Positions 52,841 through 60,960 of a stretch of DNA of 64,000 bases are shown here, in pieces (position 1 is the first letter of the stretch; the number at the start of each line of letters is the position of its first letter). Both the position numbers and the translations under genes were made by a program. Under the pieces are notes generated by a model, which worked only from the letters and a program-made list of their open reading frames with translations, did no database searches and was not told the DNA's origin. The stretch comes from Faecalicatena contorta (GTDB lineage Bacteria; Bacillota; Clostridia; Lachnospirales; Lachnospiraceae): the NCBI RefSeq assembly GCF_039521745.1, contig NZ_BAAACT010000148.1; one strand, given 5' to 3'.

Positions 52841-53629
52841 ATGGAACATTTAAACGTGGCCATCGCTGATGATAATGAGAGAATTTTGGATCTGCTCGAA
52901 GAAATTATCAACATGGACAAAGAACTGAATGTGGTGGGAAAGGCTAAAAATGGTGAGGAGATGTGTCAAATCATCAAGAATCAACAGCCAGACGTGGTTC
53001 TTCTTGATCTAATTATGCCGAAAATGGACGGTTTAACCGTCATGGAGCGCATAAATCAAGACAAGACCATGACAAAACGCCCTGATTTCATTGTCGTAAC
53101 AGCGGTAGGACAGGAGAAAATTACAGAAGACGCTTTCAACAAAGGCGCAAATTACTACATCATGAAACCATTTAATAATGAAATGTTGTTGAATCGTATA
53201 AAAACTGTAAGAAAAGTGTTCCGAAATCACGAGAAGAAAAATGAAGAATTATCTGGAAACACCTCGATCAGAGAAGAGGACCTGGAAAATCGTGTCACTA
53301 ACATGCTGCATGAGATTGGGATACCGGCTCATATCAAAGGATACCATTATCTGAGGGATGCCATTATGATGGCAGTGGAAGATATGGATGTCCTGAACGC
53401 AATCACGAAGGTATTATACCCAACGGTTGCCAAAAAGTACCAGACAACATCAAGCAGAGTGGAACGGGCAATACGCCATGCGATCGAAGTGGCATGGAAC
53501 CGCGGCAAATTAGACACTCTGGACGAATTATTTGGCTATACCGTGAGCACCGGCAAAGGAAAGCCGACAAATTCTGAGTTTATAGCACTGATTGCAGACA
53601 CCATCCAATTAGAATATAAGCACAGATAA
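52841..53629 (+). CDS. spo0A: Sporulation master regulator Spo0A
   Basis: 262 residues: a receiver domain with Asp10-Asp11 and phosphoacceptor Asp56 (VVLLDLIMPKMDG) and the Spo0A DNA-binding effector domain (about 145-260: HEIGIPAHIKGYHYLRDAI, KKYQTTSSRVERAIRHAIEVAWNRG). It switches on sporulation. The start at 52841 follows GAGGAGAGAGGG. The spoIVB-spo0A order is conserved in Bacilli and Clostridia. Confidence 0.98.
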   Translation: MEHLNVAIADDNERILDLLEEIINMDKELNVVGKAKNGEEMCQIIKNQQPDVVLLDLIMPKMDGLTVMERINQDKTMTKRPDFIVVTAVGQEKITEDAFNKGANYYIMKPFNNEMLLNRIKTVRKVFRNHEKKNEELSGNTSIREEDLENRVTNMLHEIGIPAHIKGYHYLRDAIMMAVEDMDVLNAITKVLYPTVAKKYQTTSSRVERAIRHAIEVAWNRGKLDTLDELFGYTVSTGKGKPTNSEFIALIADTIQLEYKHR

Positions 53630-53632
53630 TTC

Positions 53633-53661
53633 TTTCCTTTGTTCAGAAAATGAGTTATAAT
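53633..53661 (+). promoter_or_regulatory. Possible promoter of glgA
   Basis: -10 TATAAT (53656-53661) is perfect; the -35 at 17-bp distance is only TTTCCT (53633-53638). Confidence 0.5.
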
Positions 53662-53713
53662 AGTCAGTATATAAGGCTTGTAAGAGGACTCAAGGAAAGT
53701 GGAGGGTTTGTTT

Positions 53714-55162
53714 ATGAAAAATATTTTATTTGCATCTTCAGAATGCGTTCCATTTATTAAAACTGGCGGATTGGCAGATGTTGTCGGCTCATTGCCCAAA
53801 TATTTTGATAGAAAAAAGTATGATGTAAAGGTGGTGCTGCCAAAATACACATGTATGCTGCAAAAATGGAAAGATATGCTGGAATATGTTGATCATTTCT
53901 ACATGGATATAGCTGGAACTGACCAATATGTCGGAATTTTAAAATGTATCCATGACAATATTACATTTTATTTTATCGATAACGAACATTATTTCGGCGG
54001 TTACGCTCCATATGACGGCGATCCGAAATGGAACATCGAGAAGTATGCATTTTTTTCTAAAGCCGTCTTAAGCATACTTCCTGTGATTGGGTTCCGCCCT
54101 GACTTGATTCACTGCCATGACTGGCAGACCGGCCTCATACCGGTATACCTGGATAATTTCCGTTATCTCGGCGAGTATTACAGGGGAATTAAAACAATCA
54201 TGACGATACATAACCTGAAGTTTCAGGGTGTATGGGATACCACAACCGTGCGCAGTATCACGGGGCTGCCGGAGTACTATTTTGTTCCTGACAAGATGGA
54301 AGCATACAAAGATGCGAACCTTCTGAAGGGTGGAATTGTATATGCTGACAAGGTGACAACTGTAAGCCAAACTTATGCAGAAGAGATTAAAACACCATTT
54401 TACGGAGAGGCCCTTGACGGCCTGATGAGGGCAAGAGAAAATGCACTGTGCGGAATTGTAAACGGACTTGATTATGAGGAATACTGTCCGTTTCTGGATT
54501 CCCGGATTGCCAAGAAGTTTACGGTTGATACATTCCGTAAGAATAAAGTGGCAAACAAGCTGGCCCTTCAGGAAGAACTGGGACTGGATAAGGATTCCAG
54601 GACCATGATGATTGGTATGGTGTCCAGACTTACCGATCAAAAAGGATTTGACCTTGTAGATTACATTATGGATGAATTGTGTCAGGATGCGGTGCAGATT
54701 GTCGTACTCGGCACTGGAGATGCCAAATATGAGAACATGTTCCGTCATTTTGCATGGAAATACTCGGGAAAAGTGTCAGCGAATATCTTTTATTCCGAAG
54801 ACTTATCCCATAGGATTTATGCATCCTGCGATTCGTTTCTGATGCCATCATTGTTTGAGCCATGCGGATTAAGCCAGCTGATGAGCCTTAGATACGGAAC
54901 GATTCCTATCGTTAGGGAGACAGGAGGACTGAAGGACACAGTAGAACCGTACAATGAATTTGAAAAAACCGGAACGGGATTCAGCTTTACTAATTACAAT
55001 GCACATGAGATGCTGAATACCATCCGTTATGCAGAACGGATCTATTACGATAAGAAACGTGACTGGAATAAAATTGTAGAGCGCGCCATGAACAAAGATT
55101 TTTCATGGAAGAACTCTGCAAGGCAATACGAAGAATTATACAAAAGCCTGATCAGTGAATAA
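53714..55162 (+). CDS. glgA: Glycogen synthase, ADP-glucose type (GT5)
   Basis: 482 residues. It begins KNILFASSECVPFIKTGGLADVVGSLPKYF, with the KTGGL motif that binds ADP-glucose; it also has HCHDWQTGLIPVYL and the GT-B C-terminal SLFEPCGLSQLMSLRYGTIPIVRETGGLKDTV. It elongates alpha-1,4-glucan. No other glg gene is in the window. The ATG at 53714 follows GGAGGG. Confidence 0.96.
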   Translation: MKNILFASSECVPFIKTGGLADVVGSLPKYFDRKKYDVKVVLPKYTCMLQKWKDMLEYVDHFYMDIAGTDQYVGILKCIHDNITFYFIDNEHYFGGYAPYDGDPKWNIEKYAFFSKAVLSILPVIGFRPDLIHCHDWQTGLIPVYLDNFRYLGEYYRGIKTIMTIHNLKFQGVWDTTTVRSITGLPEYYFVPDKMEAYKDANLLKGGIVYADKVTTVSQTYAEEIKTPFYGEALDGLMRARENALCGIVNGLDYEEYCPFLDSRIAKKFTVDTFRKNKVANKLALQEELGLDKDSRTMMIGMVSRLTDQKGFDLVDYIMDELCQDAVQIVVLGTGDAKYENMFRHFAWKYSGKVSANIFYSEDLSHRIYASCDSFLMPSLFEPCGLSQLMSLRYGTIPIVRETGGLKDTVEPYNEFEKTGTGFSFTNYNAHEMLNTIRYAERIYYDKKRDWNKIVERAMNKDFSWKNSARQYEELYKSLISE

Positions 55163-55170
55163 AGCGCATG

Positions 55171-55196
55171 GGCTGCCCTTTTTATGAAGGGCGGCC
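55171..55196. repeat. Hairpin between glgA and metF
   Basis: GGCTGCCCTT (55171-55180) pairs with AAGGGCGGCC (55187-55196; one T-G pair), loop TTTATG. It could end the glgA transcript, but no T-run follows. Confidence 0.6.
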
Positions 55197-55229
55197 GCAG
55201 GCATTCGTATAAGGGAGAACAAGTAAAAT

Positions 55230-56099
55230 ATGAAAATAAAAGACAGACTGAATGAGAACAGGATACATATATCGTTCGAGGTGTTTCCGCCCAAGACAGA
55301 CGCGGGATATGAAAAGGTACAGGAAGCAACCGACAGGATAGCCGCCCTGAACCCTGACTTTATAAGTGTTACATACGGAGCAGGCGGGGGAACCAGTAAA
55401 AACACCGCAAAGATTGCGGAGCATATTAAAGAGGATCTGGGAATCGAAAGTCTGGCACATCTGACCTGCGCGTCCTCAACGAAAGACGAGGTGAGGAGTG
55501 TAATCGGCAGCCTGAAGGAACTTGGAATCGAGAATATTCTGGCACTTCGGGGAGACATTCCGGCTGATATGCAGTTTCCGTCGGAGGATCGTTTTCACTA
55601 TGCCGATGAGCTGGTAGAAGAGATCCGGAAGCATGGAGACTTCTGCATCGGCGCTGCCTGTTATCCGGAAGGACATGTAGAGAACGAACATAAAGCAGAT
55701 GACATAAAGTATCTGAAACAGAAGGTAGACAGCGGTGTGGATTTTTTGACTACACAGATGTTTTTTGAAAATGACATCCATTACAACTTTCTGTACCGGA
55801 TTCGGGAAGCCGGCATAACCGTACCTGTTCTGCCGGGAATCATGCCCATTACAAGCGCAAAACAGATGAAACGCAGCTGTGAACTGTCAGGAACCGTGTT
55901 TCCGCGGAGATTCCAGGCTATACTGGATAGATTTGGAGACTGTCCGGACGCAATGGAGCAGGCCGGGATTGCATATGCGACAGATCAGATTATTGACCTG
56001 CTTGCCAACGGCGTTAGGAATATCCACATTTATTCCATGAATAAACCGAAGGTGGCAGAGGCAATCATGAGTAATTTATCGGAAATTATTAAATGCTAG
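55230..56099 (+). CDS. metF: Methylenetetrahydrofolate reductase
   Basis: 289 residues, a TIM barrel FAD enzyme: ISFEVFPPKTDAGYEKVQ, FISVTYGAGGGTSKNT, ILALRGDIPAD, DFLTTQMFFEND and GIMPITSAKQM. It makes 5-methyl-THF for methionine synthase encoded downstream. It is the first gene of a metF-reactivase-metH string. A SAM riboswitch is not evident in the 67-bp gap. Confidence 0.96.
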   Translation: MKIKDRLNENRIHISFEVFPPKTDAGYEKVQEATDRIAALNPDFISVTYGAGGGTSKNTAKIAEHIKEDLGIESLAHLTCASSTKDEVRSVIGSLKELGIENILALRGDIPADMQFPSEDRFHYADELVEEIRKHGDFCIGAACYPEGHVENEHKADDIKYLKQKVDSGVDFLTTQMFFENDIHYNFLYRIREAGITVPVLPGIMPITSAKQMKRSCELSGTVFPRRFQAILDRFGDCPDAMEQAGIAYATDQIIDLLANGVRNIHIYSMNKPKVAEAIMSNLSEIIKC

Positions 56100-56111
56100 G
56101 AGTAATAACAG

Positions 56112-56762
56112 ATGGATCATATGACAAAAGAAGCCATCCGTTATCTGGGATATGGAAAACATGCGGTAGATGATAAGACGCTTGCAATGGTTGAAGATTC
56201 ATTCAGGGATCTGGAAGACATAGCAGGCAGAAGATCCATCTACCGCATCTTTGATTTGCAGCAGACGGCGGATGACAGATTTGCGATAGGCAGAGTAGAA
56301 ATTCAGAGCAGAAATCTTGGACGGAATCTGAAAGGGTGCTGTAAAATTATCTTGTTTGGCGCAACGCTGGGGACAGCGGTAGACCGGATGCTTGCCCGCC
56401 TTTCCTTGACGGATATGGCGAAGGCTGTAGTGATGCAGGCCTGCGCGGCTGCTCTGCTGGAAGAATACTGTGACGCGTGCCAGGCGGATATTGCTGCGGA
56501 GGTCTCAGTACAGGGGCTATATCTGCGGCCAAGGTTCAGTCCCGGATACGGTGATTTTGACATTCGCTGCCAGGCGCCTTTGATGCAGATGCTGGATTGT
56601 GCAAAGACGATTGGTCTGACAATGACTGAGAGCTATATGATGACTCCGTCAAAGTCTGTGACAGCGGTGATAGGAGCCGGTACAACAGAGGAAAAATGCC
56701 ACATCAAAGGCTGTGAGGCCTGCGAAAAAGAAGATTGTATATACAGAAGGGATAAAATATGA
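56112..56762 (+). CDS. Separate methionine synthase activation-domain protein
   Basis: 216 residues. RPRFSPGYGDFDIRCQ and SKSVTAVIG match the AdoMet-binding reactivation domain that forms the C-terminus of E. coli MetH (Met_synt_B12 family); a Cys-rich end (CHIKGCEACEKEDCIY) is extra. It probably re-methylates oxidised cob(II)alamin on MetH with AdoMet and an electron donor. It overlaps metH by 4 bp, consistent with a split enzyme. Confidence 0.86.
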   Translation: MDHMTKEAIRYLGYGKHAVDDKTLAMVEDSFRDLEDIAGRRSIYRIFDLQQTADDRFAIGRVEIQSRNLGRNLKGCCKIILFGATLGTAVDRMLARLSLTDMAKAVVMQACAAALLEEYCDACQADIAAEVSVQGLYLRPRFSPGYGDFDIRCQAPLMQMLDCAKTIGLTMTESYMMTPSKSVTAVIGAGTTEEKCHIKGCEACEKEDCIYRRDKI

Positions 56763-59149
56763 TTTTAGACAGATTGGGAAAAGAACTGCTGTTTTTTGAC
56801 GGTGGAATGGGCACATTACTGCAGGCGGGCGGCTTAAAGCCCGGTGAGCTTCCGGAGACATGGAATATCTCACATCCGGAACAGATCATGGAGATACACC
56901 GGAATTATATCGAAGCAGGGAGTGATATTATACTGACGAATACATTTGGGGCTAATGCACTGAAGTTCCATGATGACAGCTGTTCGCTGCAGGAGATCGT
57001 ATCTGCCGCGGTAAGAAACGTGAAAAAAGCGTCTGCGCAGGCTGCCGTGCATGGGCGAAGCGTTTATACAGCACTGGATATCGGCCCTACAGGAAAGCTA
57101 TTAAAGCCCATGGGGGATCTGGAGTTTGAGGAAGCGTACGAGGCATTCGGGGAGGTTGTAAGGTACGGAACCGAGGCCGGAGCGGATCTGATTCATATTG
57201 AGACAATGAGTGATACATATGAGCTGAAGGCTGCTGTGCTTGCCGCGAAGGAGAATACGGATCTGCCGGTGTTTGTGACCACCATTTTTGACGAGCGGGG
57301 CAAACTCCTCACAGGGGCAGACGTACCAGCGGTGGTTGCACTACTGGAAGGCCTGAGGGTGGATGCCTTGGGAATTAACTGCGGGCTTGGGCCAAAACAG
57401 ATGCTTCCGATCCTGGATCAGATTCTGGAGTACACGTCTCTTCCTGTGATTGTGAAGCCGAATGCAGGGCTCCCGAAGCAAGTACAGGGAGAGACGGTCT
57501 ATGATGTACTTCCCCGTGATTTTGCGTCTGTCATGCAGATGATTATAGGCCGTGGCGCGTCCGTAGTGGGCGGATGCTGCGGCACGACGCCGGAACACAT
57601 CAGGGCGATGGTAAAGCTGTGCAGGGGAATGAAACCCGCTCCGGTTACGCAGAAGGAAATCACGATCGTATCCTCTTATGGCAGATCAGTCTGCCTGGGT
57701 ACGGGATCGAAGATTATCGGAGAGCGGATCAACCCGACGGGGAAAAAGAAATTCCGGCAGGCACTAAAAGAACATGACATAGACTATATTCTTAGGGAAG
57801 GCATCACGCAGCAGGATAAAGGCGCGCATATACTGGATGTCAATGTGGGGCTGCCGGACATTGATGAGGTATCCATGATGCGGGATGTTCTGTCGGAACT
57901 GCAGAGCGTGACCAGCCTGCCGCTGCAGATCGATACCGTGGATACAAAGGCCATGGAAGCCGGTCTACGGATCTACAATGGTAAAGCCATGGTGAATTCT
58001 GTCAGCGGCAAGCAGGAATCCATGGACGCTGTATTTCCATTGATACAAAAGTATGGGGGCGTAGTCATCGGCCTCACGCTGGATGAGAGCGGCATTCCGG
58101 ATACTGCGGACAAAAGAGTGGAGATAGCCCGCCGCATTATCGCGGAAGCTGCAAAATACGGAATTCAGAAAAAAGACATTGTCATCGACGTTCTGGCTAT
58201 GACAATCAGTTCGGATCCGGAAGGGGCCAGGGTAACGTTGGAAGCACTGAAAAAAGTGCGTTACGGACTTGGAGTCAACACGGTGCTGGGAGTATCCAAT
58301 ATCTCTTTTGGCCTGCCGAACCGCCCGGTTATCAATGCCAATTTCTATACAATGGCCATGCACAATGGTTTGAGTGCGGGGATAATCAATCCTTCCTCCG
58401 AGGAAATGATGAGGTCCTTTTATGCATATCATGCGCTTATGAATCTGGACAGTAACTGTGAAGATTACATTGCGAAATATGCCGGACAGGACACTGGCAC
58501 CCCGGCGGCTCCTTCCGTTTCCGGGGAGATGTCCCTGGATCAGGCGATCGAAAAGGGGTTGAAAGAAGAGGCGCATCATATTACAGGCCTGCTTGTAAAG
58601 GAGCAGAAACCGCTGGATATCATCAATACGTATCTAATTCCTGCACTGGACAATGTGGGGAAGGGCTTTGAAAAGGGAACCGTATTTCTGCCCCAGCTTC
58701 TGATGAGCGCTGAAGCGGCAAAAGCGGCTTTTACAATTCTGAAGGAATCGCTTGCGGCGGCCGGACAGGATCAGGAGAAGAAGGAGAAGGTGGTGCTTGC
58801 GACCGTGAAAGGGGACATCCACGATATCGGAAAGAATATAGTGAAGGTACTGCTTGAAAACTACAGTTTTGATGTGATTGACCTGGGAAAAGACGTGGCG
58901 CCGGAACGGATTGTGGAGACAGTGGTGAAGGAGGATGTGCGTCTGGCAGGGCTTAGCGCACTTATGACGACTACCGTTGTGAGCATGGAGGAGACAATCA
59001 AGCAATTGAAGCAGAAAGCGCCCAGATGCAGGGTAATGGTAGGAGGGGCTGTCCTGAATCAGGAGTATGCGGATATGATCGGAGCGGATTTCTATGGGAA
59101 GGATGCGATGCAGTCTGTTTATTATGCGCAGAAGCTGCTTAAGAATTAG
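56759..59149 (+). CDS. metH: Cobalamin-dependent methionine synthase lacking the activation domain
   Basis: 796 residues. Domains in order: homocysteine-binding barrel (about 1-290; zinc cysteines in GINCG and GGCCGTTPEH), pterin-binding barrel (about 310-570; SKIIGERINPTGKKK-type start, DVNVGLPDID), cobalamin cap and binding domains (about 590-795; GDIHDIGKNIVKVLLENYSFDVIDLGKDV with the cobalt-ligating His). It transfers methyl from 5-methyl-THF to homocysteine. The fourth domain of long MetH proteins is missing and is encoded by the upstream gene. Confidence 0.95.
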   Translation: MILDRLGKELLFFDGGMGTLLQAGGLKPGELPETWNISHPEQIMEIHRNYIEAGSDIILTNTFGANALKFHDDSCSLQEIVSAAVRNVKKASAQAAVHGRSVYTALDIGPTGKLLKPMGDLEFEEAYEAFGEVVRYGTEAGADLIHIETMSDTYELKAAVLAAKENTDLPVFVTTIFDERGKLLTGADVPAVVALLEGLRVDALGINCGLGPKQMLPILDQILEYTSLPVIVKPNAGLPKQVQGETVYDVLPRDFASVMQMIIGRGASVVGGCCGTTPEHIRAMVKLCRGMKPAPVTQKEITIVSSYGRSVCLGTGSKIIGERINPTGKKKFRQALKEHDIDYILREGITQQDKGAHILDVNVGLPDIDEVSMMRDVLSELQSVTSLPLQIDTVDTKAMEAGLRIYNGKAMVNSVSGKQESMDAVFPLIQKYGGVVIGLTLDESGIPDTADKRVEIARRIIAEAAKYGIQKKDIVIDVLAMTISSDPEGARVTLEALKKVRYGLGVNTVLGVSNISFGLPNRPVINANFYTMAMHNGLSAGIINPSSEEMMRSFYAYHALMNLDSNCEDYIAKYAGQDTGTPAAPSVSGEMSLDQAIEKGLKEEAHHITGLLVKEQKPLDIINTYLIPALDNVGKGFEKGTVFLPQLLMSAEAAKAAFTILKESLAAAGQDQEKKEKVVLATVKGDIHDIGKNIVKVLLENYSFDVIDLGKDVAPERIVETVVKEDVRLAGLSALMTTTVVSMEETIKQLKQKAPRCRVMVGGAVLNQEYADMIGADFYGKDAMQSVYYAQKLLKN

Positions 59150-59184
59150 TAAGGAATGTACCTTTTTTTATACAAGAAACCATA

Positions 59185-59213
59185 TTGACTAAATTTTAAC
59201 AAAAGGGTATAGT
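59185..59213 (+). promoter_or_regulatory. SigA promoter of the [FeFe] hydrogenase gene
   Basis: -35 TTGACT (59185-59190), 17-bp spacer, -10 TATAGT (59208-59213). Confidence 0.87.
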
Positions 59214-59235
59214 GGTAATGCAAATGAAAGAGAAT

Positions 59236-59254
59236 GGCAGAAAGCTGCCTTTTT
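59236..59254 (+). terminator. Small terminator-like hairpin in the hydrogenase leader
   Basis: GGCAG-AAAG-CTGCC followed by five T residues, about 16 nt into the predicted transcript and 27 nt before the start codon. It could be an attenuator. Confidence 0.6.
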
Positions 59255-59281
59255 GGAGAAAATTCAGGAGGAAGAGAACCT

Positions 59282-60793
59282 ATGATGAGAGGACTGCAGA
59301 CACCGGTCCGTGCAATACGGAGAAGAGTGTTTACGGAAGTTGCAAAACTGGGATTTAAGGCTAACGCGGACACGCTGTTGGCAGATATGGAAGCGATACC
59401 CTATGAGATTGTAAATGATGATACGGAGAAATACCGCGAGAGTACCTACCGTTCACGCGCGATCGTGAGAGAGCGTTTGAGGCTGGCCATGGGTCTGTCG
59501 CTGCGGCCGGAGAATAAGCCGGTGCACCTGACTTCCGGAGTGGAAGCCAGCAACATTTCGGAAAAGTATTATGAGCCTCCGCTGATGCAGGTGATACCAT
59601 CGGCCTGCGAGAGCTGCGAAGAAAATAAATATGAAGTGAGCAATATCTGTAAAGGATGCCTTGCCCATCCGTGCCAGGAGGTATGTCCGAAGGGAGCTAT
59701 TTCCTTCGTGGACGGCAAGTCCTTTATTGACCAGGAAAAATGTATCAAGTGCGGAAAATGCAAATCGGTCTGTCCGTATGATGCTATCGCAAAGAAGGAA
59801 AGACCTTGTAAAAATGCCTGCGGCGTTAATGCGATTGTTTCCGACAAATATGGAAGAGCCTACATTGACACAGATAAATGTGTGTCCTGCGGTATGTGCA
59901 TGGTAAGCTGTCCTTTTGGAGCTATTTCCGACAAATCCCAGATCTTCCAGCTGACAAACGCGCTGCAGGAGGGAGGAGAGATTGTGGCCGAGATTGCCCC
60001 TGCATTCGTCGGACAGTTTGGGGACAATATTACACCGAGAAACATTAAGGCTGCCCTGCAGGAGCTGGGATTCTCCGAAGTCTACGAAGTGGCGCTGGGA
60101 GCAGACATTGGAGCCATAGCTGAGGCGCATCATTATGTGGATAAAGTGGTATCAGGGGAACTTCCATTCCTGTTGACATCCTGTTGTCCGTCCTGGGCGG
60201 TAATGGCAAAGAAATTCTTCCCTGATCTGATCGACCAGATCTCGCAGGAGCTGACCCCTATGGTGGCGACGGCCAGAACCATTAAGCAGGAGCATCCGAA
60301 CGCGCGAGTGGTTTTCATCGGCCCGTGTGCGGCTAAGAAGCTGGAAGCGTCGAGAAGAACCGTGCGCAGTGATGTAGACTTTGTTGTGACTTACGAAGAG
60401 GTGCAGGCAATGTTTGACGCGAAAAACATCGACCTGAAGAAGTATGAGGCAGAGTCTTCTTTCCACGACGCTACGGGAGCGGGCCGCGGCTATGCCTGTG
60501 CCGGCGGCGTGGCAGAGGCCATTGAGAACTGCATCAACGAGTATTATCCGGATGTGGAAGTGAACATTGAGCATGCCGAGGGGCTTGCAGAGTGCAAAAA
60601 GATACTGACATTGGCAAAAGCCGGACGTATGAACGGATGCCTGATCGAGGGAATGGGCTGTCCTGGAGGCTGTATAGCAGGCGCCGGAACGAATATACCG
60701 GTCGCAAAAGCGAAGAAAGCTCTTGCCAACTATGTTAAGAATTCTTCCAACAACATTCCGCCGAAAGAACTGGCGGAAATCGAGCTAAAATAA
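59282..60793 (+). CDS. [FeFe] hydrogenase, group B type
   Basis: 503 residues. Ferredoxin-like clusters: GCLAHPCQEVCPKGA, CIKCGKCKSVCPYDA and CVSCGMCMVSCPFGA. H-cluster motifs: TSCCPSW, IGPCAAKKLEA (replacing the common MPCxxKxxE) and GMGCPGGCIAGAG. The layout resembles the monomeric group B1/B3 hydrogenases of Clostridia. It likely exchanges electrons with ferredoxin for H2 formation or uptake in the cytoplasm. The start at 59282 follows AGGAGGAAG. No maturase genes are in the window. Confidence 0.9.
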   Translation: MMRGLQTPVRAIRRRVFTEVAKLGFKANADTLLADMEAIPYEIVNDDTEKYRESTYRSRAIVRERLRLAMGLSLRPENKPVHLTSGVEASNISEKYYEPPLMQVIPSACESCEENKYEVSNICKGCLAHPCQEVCPKGAISFVDGKSFIDQEKCIKCGKCKSVCPYDAIAKKERPCKNACGVNAIVSDKYGRAYIDTDKCVSCGMCMVSCPFGAISDKSQIFQLTNALQEGGEIVAEIAPAFVGQFGDNITPRNIKAALQELGFSEVYEVALGADIGAIAEAHHYVDKVVSGELPFLLTSCCPSWAVMAKKFFPDLIDQISQELTPMVATARTIKQEHPNARVVFIGPCAAKKLEASRRTVRSDVDFVVTYEEVQAMFDAKNIDLKKYEAESSFHDATGAGRGYACAGGVAEAIENCINEYYPDVEVNIEHAEGLAECKKILTLAKAGRMNGCLIEGMGCPGGCIAGAGTNIPVAKAKKALANYVKNSSNNIPPKELAEIELK

Positions 60794-60796
60794 TAT

Positions 60797-60825
60797 TTGA
60801 AAAACCGTACCAGCTATGGTATGAT
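60797..60825 (+). promoter_or_regulatory. SigA promoter of alaS
   Basis: -35 TTGAAA (60797-60802), 17-bp spacer, -10 TATGAT (60820-60825), immediately after the hydrogenase stop; predicted start near 60832. Confidence 0.8.
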
Positions 60826-60836
60826 AGGTTAGAAAT

Positions 60837-60862
60837 ACAGAGTGGATCCGCATCCACTCTGT
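60837..60862 (+). terminator. Strong hairpin at the alaS transcript 5' end / hydrogenase terminator
   Basis: ACAGAGTGGAT (60837-60847) with ATCCACTCTGT (60852-60862), loop CCGC, then TTCTGTT. For read-through from the hydrogenase gene it is a terminator; for transcripts from the alaS promoter it forms about 5 nt from the 5' end. Confidence 0.75.
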
Positions 60863-60960
60863 TTCTGTTGACCATATACTCATCGTTTCGGATATCCGGA
60901 GCGTATAAAGGCAGAAAAATAATGACTGCCGCAGATAAAGAAACCGGGAGGACTAGGGTT

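Noticed and set aside
55163..55229. SAM or cobalamin riboswitch before metF-metH
   Set aside because: The gap is too short and holds one simple hairpin with none of the conserved riboswitch cores.
60826..60960. T-box riboswitch before alaS
   Set aside because: The leader is only about 130 nt and lacks the conserved T-box core and specifier stem; only one simple hairpin is present.
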